Assembly: GCA_035527455.1 (NCBI GenBank)
Contig: DATLAN010000428.1
Coordinates: forward strand, 1 to 11,312
DNA: 11,312 bases
Source of the DNA: DATLAN01 sp035527455
Lineage (GTDB): Bacteria; Planctomycetota; Planctomycetia; Pirellulales; Thermoguttaceae
Direction of reading: 5' to 3'
In this document: in pieces, positions 1-7,753 of the stretch
How positions within the stretch are numbered: position 1 is the first letter of the stretch
Layout of the letters: the number at the start of each line of letters is the position of its first letter
Notes under the pieces: generated by a model
Database searches by the model: none
What the model saw: the letters and a program-made list of their open reading frames with translations, nothing else
What the model was told of the DNA's origin: nothing
Program-made: the position numbers and the translations under genes

Positions 1-861
1 GTTGGGCGTGTTTGCGTCGTGCGGTTGGCGGAACGTTCTTGTTTACTCGACGAGACCTCGGGCGACAACCCCACGCCGGCTTGCAGTCGGTTCATCCAAC
101 TGGAGCATACCCGATATCTGGTGCAGGGAAGTACCGGTGCCTCTCCTCTGTTGCCAACCAAATCGAATCGTTGGAAATCACACCTTGTCTTGCCGTCATC
201 CCTACACGCCGTTAAACTACGGAAAAACATCGGCTGGGGACTCGGCGGCGAGGTGACCTATTGCCTGGAGGGTTCGGTGTTCATTGCCGGCGCGGTCGTG
301 CAGTGGCTGCGGGACGGCCTGGGAATCATCAAGACTTCGGCCGAGGTGGAGCGACTGGCCGCCACGGTGCCCGACGCCGGCGGAGTCTATCTCGTGCCGG
401 CCTTCGTCGGCCTGGGAGCGCCGCATTGGGACCCTTACGCCCGCGGAACGATCCTGGGCATTACCCGAGGGACCACGGCCGGGCACATCGCCCGGGCGGC
501 CGTCGAGTCGATGGCCTATCAAACCCGCGACGTGCTCGACGCCATGCAGAAGGACGCGGGCGTGGAACTGACCGAACTGAAGGTCGACGGCGGGGCATCC
601 GCCAACAACGACTTGATGCAGTTTCAGGCCGACCTGCTGGGCACCAGCGTGCAGCGTCCGGTCGTGGCGGAAACGACCGCGTTGGGCGCGGCCTATCTGG
701 CCGGCCTGGCAGTCGGTTATTGGCACGATACGCACGACGTCGCTCGAAACTGGGCCATAGACCGCCGGTTCCAGCCGTGCATCGCGGCCGAAAGACGCGA
801 GACCCTCTACCGCCGCTGGCAAGAAGCCGTGAAACGCTCGCTGAATTGGGCGGAGCGCTAG
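1..861 (+). CDS. glpK: Glycerol kinase, C-terminal part only, fused in frame to unrelated 5' sequence
   Basis: Glycerol kinase (FGGY family) makes glycerol-3-phosphate from glycerol and ATP in the cytoplasm. From about position 229 to the TAG at 859-861 the translation follows the C-terminal ~210 residues of the family (full length about 500): GWGLGGEVTYCLEGSVF, QWLRDGL, a VPAFVGLGAPHWDPYARG block, AYQTRDVL, the nucleotide-site loop VDGGASANN, and TALGAAYLAGLAVGYW. Positions 1-228 stay open in this frame to the window edge, with a GTG at 19, but the ~76 codons (for example ERSCLLDETSGDNPTP) resemble no part of glycerol kinase. The substrate-binding N-terminal domain and the GTGCF phosphate loop are absent. 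What is seen is a C-terminal fragment with a foreign 5' end. The likely reading is a disrupted or rearranged gene; an insert whose left part lies outside the window is also possible. Catalytic activity of this product alone is unlikely. Confidence 0.8.
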   Translation, partial: VGRVCVVRLAERSCLLDETSGDNPTPACSRFIQLEHTRYLVQGSTGASPLLPTKSNRWKSHLVLPSSLHAVKLRKNIGWGLGGEVTYCLEGSVFIAGAVVQWLRDGLGIIKTSAEVERLAATVPDAGGVYLVPAFVGLGAPHWDPYARGTILGITRGTTAGHIARAAVESMAYQTRDVLDAMQKDAGVELTELKVDGGASANNDLMQFQADLLGTSVQRPVVAETTALGAAYLAGLAVGYWHDTHDVARNWAIDRRFQPCIAAERRETLYRRWQEAVKRSLNWAER

Positions 862-864
862 CGT

Positions 865-918
865 CGTGGGGCACGTTTCCAACGTGCCAGGCGTGGGGCA
901 CGTTTCCAACGTGCCAGG
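865..918. repeat. Two tandem 27-base hairpin repeats behind glpK
   Basis: Two identical 27-base units (865-891 and 892-918) lie head to tail, starting 4 bases after the glpK stop. A third, degenerate unit begins at 919 (CGTGGGGTGTGTTTCC). Each unit contains the hairpin GGCACGTTTCCAACGTGCC, an 8-base perfect stem with loop TCC, at 870-888 and 897-915. There is no T tract, so this is not a classical terminator, although the stems could still protect the 3' end of the message. Short hairpin repeats of this kind are frequent between genes in planctomycete genomes as I know them. An inverted copy lies at 2386-2412. Confidence 0.85.
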
Positions 919-1040
919 CGTGGGGTGTGTTTCCGGTTCATCCGCGACCTGCGTACCGTGGGGGCAAGAGATCTCCTCTGCCGGCGAGCTGCGCCCCGGT
1001 TGGGATCATCTGGTACAACGGTATCGGCGTCGAGAGCGTC

Positions 1041-1175
1041 GTGCTTTGTACCATTTCGCTTGCAATGCTGTTTGCTTTCCTGTTGGAACCGCACGCGGTC
1101 ACGGCATTGATTTCTCTGCCGGGCGCGGTGAATTGGCTGTTCTGGGGCGTGATGGCACTCGGGATCGGTTGTTAG
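1041..1175 (+). CDS. Possible small hydrophobic peptide, or remnant of a membrane protein
   Basis: A frame starting at GTG 1041 (or ATG 1065) and ending at TAG 1173-1175 would encode 44 (or 36) residues. It has two hydrophobic stretches: LCTISLAMLFAFLL, and LISLPGAVNWLFWGVMALGI ending in Cys. A weak GAGAG lies 4 bases before the GTG. The composition looks like membrane protein and the frame stays open well upstream of the start, so this may be the 3' remnant of a larger gene now broken by the repeats at 865-945. No family is recognised, and it may be a chance frame. Confidence 0.2.
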   Translation: MLCTISLAMLFAFLLEPHAVTALISLPGAVNWLFWGVMALGIGC

Positions 1176-1244
1176 TCGTTCGTTGGATCAAGGTCGGACA
1201 CGTTAACGCTTCTGGCTAGCCGAACCGTGGCTGCCGGGCCATGA

Positions 1245-1385
1245 AGACGCCGAACCAACGGATGCAATCGGCTACCCGGGCAGGTTTCCCCGCCCGGCCC
1301 CACACCACCATCCGACTTGCCGATCGCCCCGGCTTCCACCAGCCACCACCCTTGACGCGCCCGGCCGCAGGGCGGGATAATGGGG
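1245..1385. repeat. GC-rich intergenic repeat-like block with two hairpins
   Basis: The block contains CCGGGC (1276-1281) facing GCCCGG (1292-1297), and CGCCC (1358-1362) facing GGGCG (1370-1374). Read on the minus strand it gives the peptide PLTPPLSRPAAGR, close to the 'PLTPALS' translations often seen when dispersed bacterial intergenic repeats are mis-called as protein. Only one copy is in the window, so calling it a repeat rests on that resemblance. Confidence 0.4.
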
Positions 1386-1438
1386 GAGTAAGCGGACGGT
1401 GTTGTTTCCGTTTGACATCCAGCGTGGCGAGGGAAGGC

Positions 1439-2266
1439 ATGACAACCAACGGCACAAAACGCATCCCATTCACATTGGGACAAAGCCTGTGGGGCGTGGC
1501 GGCAATTACAGTGGCGGCAATTACAGTCCTTCTCGGTGCCATATACTTCGCGCAGCTCGAATCCGAGAATGATCGATTGTCGAAAGAGGTGGCTGCACTG
1601 AAACTGGAAGCTGAGCTGAAGCAATTGGAAAACGACCTCAAGGCACCGATGGAAGCCATTGTGATGAGTGACGTTCCGTGGCCTGAGGCCGAAGAGGTTC
1701 GCAGGGCCGAACTTTCGAAAGCTGGGATTACGCGCTATCCGCCGTTCGGTGAGGTCTACTTACGCGGCGCGCCCGACTTCGACCTGCCCCTAAAGGAACG
1801 CAAGCCTGGTGAAGCGGATTGTGATGTATCGTTACTTGGCACGATCACCGGCGGATCATATGAGTGGTTTTGGCATAATCGTTCACCAGAGACGTGTGGC
1901 AGATTCACCAACGAACTCGAGAACGACACACCCATCGGTCGTCATCTGCGCGATCATCCTGACGTGTTTCGCGATCGATTCCGGCCTTTATTGCTGCGCC
2001 TGGTTCAAAGCTCCAGCCGACGGATGCGTTGTGCTGCATGTGAGGCACTGATTGTCGCGGGCGACCGTACGCCAGCAGTTCTCGATGTGGTGCGCGATTT
2101 TGCCCATGAGCGAAAATGGGATGTGCGAAAAGGTAGGACGGTCGAGCAACGTTATAGTTGGGAGACGAGAAAATGTCTGAAGCTGATTCAGGAATACGAT
2201 CTTGACATCGCCGTGCCCGACGACGCGGATCCGGGCGTCGCGGGGGCAGACGCGGGCCAAGGATAG
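1439..2266 (+). CDS. Unknown membrane-anchored coiled-coil protein, 275 residues
   Basis: ATG 1439 is chosen because GAGGG lies 5 bases upstream and the protein then opens with a sensible short cytoplasmic segment. The longer frame from 1241 only translates the preceding repeat block. The layout is one transmembrane helix (about residues 16-40, AAITVAAITVLLGAIYF), a Glu/Lys/Leu-rich coiled coil (about 41-70, QLESENDRLSKEVAALKLEA), and a soluble domain with a helical, HEAT-like stretch near the end (RMRCAACEALIVAGDRTPAV). A perfect 15-base tandem duplication (1496-1510 and 1511-1525, GTGGCGGCAATTACA) doubles VAAIT inside the helix. Two 60-base samples give about 48% and 55% GC, against about 75% for one in the next gene, so foreign origin is possible. 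The last ~11 codons (about from GVAGADAGQG back) are antisense to an integrase remnant, suggesting the natural C-terminus was lost and replaced. I recognise no family and infer no function. Confidence 0.65.
   Translation: MTTNGTKRIPFTLGQSLWGVAAITVAAITVLLGAIYFAQLESENDRLSKEVAALKLEAELKQLENDLKAPMEAIVMSDVPWPEAEEVRRAELSKAGITRYPPFGEVYLRGAPDFDLPLKERKPGEADCDVSLLGTITGGSYEWFWHNRSPETCGRFTNELENDTPIGRHLRDHPDVFRDRFRPLLLRLVQSSSRRMRCAACEALIVAGDRTPAVLDVVRDFAHERKWDVRKGRTVEQRYSWETRKCLKLIQEYDLDIAVPDDADPGVAGADAGQG
1496..1525 (+). repeat. Perfect 15-base tandem duplication inside a transmembrane segment
   Basis: GTGGCGGCAATTACA occurs twice without a spacer, in frame. It adds one VAAIT unit to the single predicted transmembrane helix of the unknown 275-residue protein. 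The absence of any difference between the copies suggests a recent event. Confidence 0.9.
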
Positions 2267-2368
2267 GTTCGTGATGAACGTGTGGCGGTTGGAGTGGAAG
2301 TCGGCGTAGCGGCCCTGGGAGTGGATGTATTTGAGGAAGTCCGACTTCTCGCGATGGGGGCGCTGCTC
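2234..2368 (-). pseudogene. Remnant of a tyrosine recombinase (phage-type integrase)
   Basis: Read on the minus strand, codons from about 2368 down to 2234 give a clear fragment of the catalytic domain of tyrosine recombinases: REKSDFLKY, then GRYADFHSNRHTFITNL and a few further residues. The box-II signature HxxR is present (HSNR, about 2296-2285) within the usual 'DFHxxRHTF' context. The first catalytic Arg, the following His/Trp box and the nucleophilic Tyr are missing on both sides. Upstream it runs into the hairpin repeat at 2376-2412. Downstream it runs into antisense of the 275-residue protein gene, whose 3' end overlaps it. It is a non-functional scar of an integrated element or integrase gene. 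Confidence 0.65.
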
Positions 2369-2375
2369 GTTGGAT

Positions 2376-2412
2376 CTCCAACGTGCCTGGCACGATGGAA
2401 TCGTGCCCCACG
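2376..2412. repeat. Inverted copy of the glpK-side hairpin repeat, with a half copy attached
   Basis: Positions 2386-2412, read on the minus strand, match the 27-base unit at 865-891 at 25 of 27 bases. Its hairpin is GGCACGATTCCATCGTGCC, with the same 8-base stem and TCC loop. The two differing bases are partners in the stem, so pairing is kept. Just upstream, TCCAACGTGCC (2378-2388 region) matches the 3' half of the unit in direct orientation, giving a tail-to-tail arrangement with CGTGCC-T-GGCACG at the junction. Confidence 0.85.
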
Positions 2413-2434
2413 TCACCGAGCCAAGCCGGTAAGC

Positions 2435-2440
2435 TATACT
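2435..2440 (+). promoter_or_regulatory. Possible -10 box upstream of pap
   Basis: TATACT lies 32 bases before the pap ATG, in a short AT-richer patch (GTAAGCTATACTGTCTTGG). No good -35 hexamer is seen at the usual spacing; GTCACC sits at 17 bases. This is only a candidate. Confidence 0.3.
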
Positions 2441-2472
2441 GTCTTGGCAGGGCGCTCGGGAGCCGACTCACC

Positions 2473-3966
2473 ATGCTCGAACTGGTCGACCTCAACAAGA
2501 AGATCTCCAAAGGGGCCTACCAGCAGGTCTTCCCGGAGATGGAGATGCGTTTGGGGGCCGTTCAGCGTGCCGCGCGGGCGGCGGGCGTGCCGGTGGTGAT
2601 CGTCTTCGAGGGCTGGGACGCCGCCGGCAAGGGCACGCTGATCAATCGGCTCACCCAGGCGCTCGATCCCCGCGGCTTCAAGGTCCATCCGATCAGCGCC
2701 CCGGACGAAGCCGAATCGCTCCATCCCTGGATGTGGCGTTTCTGGCGGGCCCTGCCCGGCGACGGAAGCTTCGCCATCTTCGACCGTTCCTGGTATGGCC
2801 GGGTGCTGCTGGAGCGGATGGAGGGTCTCACGCCCAAGAGGCAATGGCGGCAGGCCTACGAGGACATCGAACAGTTCGAGCGGCAGTTGGCCGACGCCGG
2901 CACGGTGATCGTCAAGTTCTGGCTCCATATCGGCAAGCAGGAACAGAAGAGGCGTTTCAAGCGGCTGGAGAAAGATCCGGCCACGTCCTGGAAGGTGGGC
3001 AAGACGGAGCGGAAGCACCACCGCAAGTACGGCCAGTGGCTCGTGGCGGTCGAAGAGATGCTGCAACGGACCGGCACGGCCTACGCGCCCTGGACGATCG
3101 TCGAGGCCACCCACGGCCGTTACGCCCGGGTGAACATCTTCGAGACAGTGATCCAGGCGGTGCAGAACGAACTCGACCGCCGCGCGTCGGCGCCCGCTGC
3201 CGAGCCGAAACCGATGCCCGAGCCGACGAGTTCGCCCACCCGGCAGCAGACGATTCTCGACCGGGTCGATTCGACTCTATCGCTCAAGCGCGAGGAATAC
3301 GAGAAGGAGCTGGACGCGCTGCAGGAACGTCTCTTCCGTCTGGAGCACGACTTGTACGCGGCGCGGATCCCGGCGGTGATTCTCTACGAGGGCTGGGACG
3401 CCGCGGGCAAGGGCGGCAACATCAAGCGGCTCACCCGAGGGCTGGACCCCCGCGGCTACGAAGTGGTGCCGGTCGCCGCGCCGACCGACGAGGAGAAGGC
3501 CCACCATTATCTCTGGCGATTCTGGAGGGACGTGCCCAAGGCCGGCCACATCACCATCTTCGACCGCTCCTGGTACGGCCGGGTGCTGGTCGAGCGCGTG
3601 GAGGGTTTTTGCACTAAGGACCAGTGGCAGCGGGCCTTTCGCGAGATCAACGAGTTCGAGCGGCAACTGACCGATTCCGGCACCGTGACGGTGAAGTTCT
3701 GGCTGCAGATCGACCGGCAGGAACAACTCCGCCGCTTCGAGGCCCGGCAGCAAGACACCTACAAGCAGTGGAAGATCACCGACGAGGATTGGCGCAATCG
3801 CGAGAAGTGGGACCGCTACGAGGTCGCGGTGATCGACATGCTCCAGCGGACCAGCACGACCTACGCCCCCTGGACGATCCTGGAGGCCAACTGCAAGCTC
3901 CACGCGCGGATCAAGGCACTGCGGACCGTGGCCGAGGCGCTGGAAGGAGCGTTGAAGAAGGTCTAG
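2473..3966 (+). CDS. pap: Polyphosphate:AMP phosphotransferase (two-domain PPK2, class II)
   Basis: PPK2 class II enzymes transfer phosphate from polyphosphate to AMP, giving ADP, in the cytoplasm. The 497-residue protein has two tandem PPK2 domains. Domain 1 has Walker A GWDAAGKG at 47-54 and the Walker B region FDRSWYGR at 103-110. A Pro/Ala-rich linker spans about 238-258. Domain 2 has GWDAAGKG at 307-314 and FDRSWYGR at 363-370. Lid-type helices rich in Arg and Lys follow each (QEQKRRFKR at 157-164 and QEQLRRFEA at 417-424), and both domains end with the same block, MLQRT..TYAPWTI. The length fits the fused family. ATG 2473 is chosen with GGGAG 10 bases upstream. The in-frame ATG at 2383 is rejected because codons from there translate the hairpin repeat. 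Both nucleotide-binding cores look intact, so it is unclear from sequence which domain does the catalysis. No partner gene lies beside it. Confidence 0.92.
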   Translation: MLELVDLNKKISKGAYQQVFPEMEMRLGAVQRAARAAGVPVVIVFEGWDAAGKGTLINRLTQALDPRGFKVHPISAPDEAESLHPWMWRFWRALPGDGSFAIFDRSWYGRVLLERMEGLTPKRQWRQAYEDIEQFERQLADAGTVIVKFWLHIGKQEQKRRFKRLEKDPATSWKVGKTERKHHRKYGQWLVAVEEMLQRTGTAYAPWTIVEATHGRYARVNIFETVIQAVQNELDRRASAPAAEPKPMPEPTSSPTRQQTILDRVDSTLSLKREEYEKELDALQERLFRLEHDLYAARIPAVILYEGWDAAGKGGNIKRLTRGLDPRGYEVVPVAAPTDEEKAHHYLWRFWRDVPKAGHITIFDRSWYGRVLVERVEGFCTKDQWQRAFREINEFERQLTDSGTVTVKFWLQIDRQEQLRRFEARQQDTYKQWKITDEDWRNREKWDRYEVAVIDMLQRTSTTYAPWTILEANCKLHARIKALRTVAEALEGALKKV

Positions 3967-4000
3967 GTCGTGCGTGTGGAAGGACCCGATGCCAGGAAAG

Positions 4001-4102
4001 GAATATCGAATATCGAACAAGGAATGATGAAGGGCGAAGGTTCCTGCTCCGCCAGCCTCTTGCCTTCATGATTCATCATTCCTTGTTCGATATTCGATAT
4101 TC
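4001..4102. repeat. Perfect 31-base inverted repeat with 40-base loop
   Basis: The arm 4001-4031 (starting GAATATCGAATATCGAAC) is the exact reverse complement of 4072-4102. The 40-base loop offers a further GAAGG/CCTTC pairing (4036-4040 with 4063-4067). Each arm itself contains the 7-base direct repeat GAATATC twice. It lies 35 bases after the pap stop and is far more AT-rich than its flanks. Peptides such as FDIRYS from this kind of sequence are common in planctomycete translations, which suggests a dispersed element. It lacks a T tract, so it is not a standard terminator, but a transcript through it would fold strongly. Confidence 0.9.
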
Positions 4103-4115
4103 ACCGTCCCCCCGC

Positions 4116-4135
4116 AAGGCGGGTTGCCCCGCCTT
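4116..4135. repeat. Short GC-rich hairpin before the DUF255 lipoprotein gene
   Basis: AAGGCGGG (4116-4123) pairs perfectly with CCCGCCTT (4128-4135) around loop TTGC. It has the same small-hairpin architecture as those at 870, 2389, 6509 and 7725. No T run follows. It could act as an RNA end-stabilising stem for pap or as part of a dispersed repeat. Confidence 0.6.
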
Positions 4136-4210
4136 CCTCTTCCCAAACACTTCCCTACAGGGACCTCGGTTCCCTGACAAACATAATGACCTTACGCCCG
4201 AGGCAAGGAC

Positions 4211-6265
<2,055 letters not shown>

Positions 6266-6361
6266 GCCCCGATTCGCCACTTTTTTTCCCGGTCTGAGCG
6301 TCGAACGACAACAATGGGCACTTGCCGTGTCCGCGTGGGTTGGCACATGAGTCGGCTGGTT

Positions 6362-6590
6362 CGGAAAATCGTCGGGGTCGCGGAGGGACAAGAGGCGTTC
6401 CCCTCAGGCGCGTCCCTCCCGTTGCCGCGCAAGGCCAACCATTGTCCGAATGCACTTTCTGGAGTGGACATTGGGTAGCACCGCCGATTTTCCGGAGTGA
6501 GTCCGTAGGGTGGGCACTGCCCACCAATTCTCCGAAAGGCAGGAAGGCTCATTCGGATAATCGTCCGTGCGGCGCAACCGCGCGAGGATG
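6362..6590. repeat. Mosaic of imperfect inverted repeats
   Basis: CGGAAAATCG (6362-6371) is perfectly complementary to CGATTTTCCG (6485-6494). The minus-strand copy of 6438-6453 (GCATTCGGACAATGGT) matches 13 of 16 bases at 6548-6563, and beyond it the two translate to similar peptides on opposite strands (KVHSDNGWPC and KAHSDNRPCG). This suggests two decayed copies of one element in opposite orientation. Confidence 0.45.
6509..6525. repeat. GGTGGGC hairpin repeat
   Basis: GGTGGGC (6509-6515) pairs with GCCCACC (6519-6525) around ACT, preceded by GTA. The sequence GTAGGGTGGGCACTGCCCAC is a familiar type of dispersed intergenic repeat in environmental bacterial genomes. Only one copy lies in this window. 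Confidence 0.55.
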
Positions 6591-6658
6591 GCGGCAGATG
6601 GGTCGGCGTGCCGATCGGATGGGTGTTCGGAATTCCTCTTGTTGCCCGGCAACACCGG

Positions 6659-6709
6659 CGATCTTGCGAATCAGTCGAACGGCATGGTATGATCTCTCCC
6701 GCAAGATCG
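6659..6709 (+). promoter_or_regulatory. Promoter-like site bracketed by a 10-base inverted repeat
   Basis: CGATCTTGCG (6659-6668) and CGCAAGATCG (6700-6709) are perfect inverted copies, 31 bases apart. Between and over them lies a plausible promoter: TTGCGA (6664-6669), an 18-base spacer, and TATGAT (6688-6693) with an extended -10 TG two bases upstream. The expected start would fall at about 6700, inside the right arm. No gene follows for a plus-strand transcript, so it would produce a non-coding RNA, or the match is chance. Confidence 0.3.
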
Positions 6710-6846
6710 ACGGTGCCACCCGCGTCCGGCGGCCGAAGTCTTTTACCATGAAGAGTAATGCGATCGGTCTCGCCGGCGGGTATACTGGTGTTGGAACTCG
6801 AACGCGGTACGGGGAGTTACCGGGTAAACAGGGTAGGAAAAGTGCC

Positions 6847-7129
6847 TCCTCGCCAGAATTCGTGGGTTGATTTCGGCCATGGAGCCGTAAGCCGTTTCCC
6901 AGAAACACCTTCCGGCGGTCGAGGCGGTGAGTTTTTCGACGGTGAGAAACCAAGTACGGGTTCCTCTTCTCTATTCGCGCCGAACAGAGAAGAGGCATCC
7001 GTACTGGCCACCTCGTTTCACCCCTGAATCTCCGGCGGAATCTCCATTCTTTTTGTCCTCCCATCCCTCAAAAAACCTGACCACAAATCACCAACACGCC
7101 TTCAATTCACCCACAAATTCTGGCGAAGA
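6847..7129. repeat. Nested palindromic element: terminal 21-base inverted repeats around a 53-base hairpin
   Basis: The end 6847-6867 is the reverse complement of 7109-7129 at 19 of 21 bases (core AATTCTGGCGA). Nearly at the centre is a long hairpin, 6953-7005. In it AGTACGG pairs with CCGTACT, then a symmetric 3/3 internal mismatch (GTT against CAT), then CCTCTTCTCT pairs with AGAGAAGAGG, then TTCG pairs with CGAA around CGC. No open frame with a gene-like character lies inside. The overall form resembles a small non-autonomous element, or a structured RNA with a long closing stem. Confidence 0.55.
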
Positions 7130-7293
7130 GCCAAATGTTCATGAAAGAGCAGCTTTTCCTCTGGGATGAGCGGTTGCAGAAGGATCTCCTGGGATGCATC
7201 CACAACTCGTCGACGGAAGCCCGATCCTCGACGTCGAGTCGCGAGCCGCCGGGTTCATCCCGGTGCATGAGCGCGAGCCGCCCGGCAAGCAGC

Positions 7294-7695
7294 TTACCGC
7301 TTCGAGAACTGCGTGGCACGGCGGGCGGCGCGCAGGCCCGGCTTCTTCCGCTCTTTCATACGGCTGTCGCGGGTCAACAGGCCGCTGTCGCGGAGCGTTG
7401 CTTCGTACTCCGGCTTGTATTGCTTCAACGCCCTGGCGATGCCCAGCTTGCAGGCGTCGGCCTGGCCGGTCGTCCCGCCGCCGCCGACCCGGATGATCAC
7501 GTCGACCTCCGCACGCGTGCCGGTATGCACCATCGGGGCGAGGACCGAGTTGCGGTCCTGGTCGCGATAGAAGTATTCGTCCAGGGGACGCTTGTTGATC
7601 GTAACCTTCCCCTCGCCGGGGCGGATACGGACTCGGGCAACCGAACTCTTGCGACGCCCGGTGCCCAAAATGTCGCTCGTTGCGGCCGTGGCCAT
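7294..7695 (-). CDS. rpsI: 30S ribosomal protein S9
   Basis: S9 sits in the head of the small subunit, and its basic C-terminal tail reaches the P-site tRNA. The 133-residue product has the N-terminal GTGRRKSSVARVRI (11-24), the RVGGGGTTGQADACKLGIARAL core (69-90), and the conserved basic end ERKKPGLRAARRATQFSKR including the terminal SKR. ATG 7695 (reading leftward) is chosen because GAGG lies 6 bases upstream and translation opens with MATAATSDILGTGRRK. A longer frame starting at 7743 would run through an intergenic hairpin. It is downstream of rplM by 58 bases, the usual L13-S9 order, and is probably cotranscribed. No T-tract terminator is visible right after the stop. Confidence 0.97.
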   Translation of the reverse strand: MATAATSDILGTGRRKSSVARVRIRPGEGKVTINKRPLDEYFYRDQDRNSVLAPMVHTGTRAEVDVIIRVGGGGTTGQADACKLGIARALKQYKPEYEATLRDSGLLTRDSRMKERKKPGLRAARRATQFSKR

Positions 7696-7724
7696 GAATA
7701 TCCTCTTACTGATTCGGTCGTTCT

Positions 7725-7743
7725 GTGGGAGGGCGCCTCCCAC
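7725..7743. repeat. Hairpin in the rplM-rpsI spacer
   Basis: GTGGGAGG (7725-7732) pairs perfectly with CCTCCCAC (7736-7743) around GCG. It lies between rplM and rpsI, about 30 bases before the rpsI start, so it would form in the bicistronic mRNA. It could modulate the S9/L13 ratio, or it may simply be another member of the 8-3-8 hairpin repeats seen elsewhere here. Confidence 0.6.
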
Positions 7744-7753
7744 CAGGGGAACG

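Larger units (their letters stand above)
862..1438. other. Gene-poor gap between glpK and the 275-residue membrane protein
   Basis: The 577 bases hold the tandem hairpin units at 865-918, a short hydrophobic reading frame (1041-1175) and a GC-rich repeat-like block (about 1245-1385). The longer plus-strand frames here read through the repeats (producing GTFPTCQAW-type peptides) and have no ribosome-binding site or recognisable domain. I see no convincing promoter and no RNA gene. Confidence 0.6.
6266..7293. other. About 1 kb without a convincing gene, between convergent genes
   Basis: The stretch separates the DUF255 lipoprotein gene (plus) from rpsI (minus). Several frames are open, but they read through hairpins and inverted repeats, lack ribosome-binding sites and show no domain. 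The contents are a T7 run at 6281-6287, a mosaic of short inverted repeats (6362-6590), a GTGGGC hairpin (6509-6525), a promoter-like site inside an inverted repeat (6659-6709), and a nested palindrome (6847-7129). Near rpsI there are short direct repeats of GCGAGCCGCC (7241 and 7273), the 12-base palindrome CTCGACGTCGAG (7227-7238) and a small CCGGG/CCCGG stem (7249-7263). No tRNA-like fold was found. Confidence 0.6.

Noticed and set aside
1..228. Group II intron 3' end as the cause of the glpK break
   Set aside because: The AC ending fits, but no domain V hairpin with a GAAA tetraloop or proper domain VI was found, so it is not claimed.
217..909. Long minus-strand frames opposite glpK (230 and 146 residues)
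   Set aside because: They are antisense shadows of a high-GC gene, with no family likeness and Arg/Gly/Pro-heavy composition.
2383..2472. Earlier in-frame start for pap
   Set aside because: The extra 30 codons are translated from the hairpin repeat at 2386-2412; ATG 2473 has a ribosome-binding site and gives the normal N-terminus.
6322..7027. Plus-strand frames of 182 and 89 residues in the 1 kb gap
   Set aside because: They run through inverted repeats and hairpins, lack ribosome-binding sites and show no domain.
6549..7064. Minus-strand frame of 171 residues
   Set aside because: It spans the nested palindrome and reads the same repeat peptides (PTNSGEE) as the opposite strand elsewhere, so it is repeat translation.
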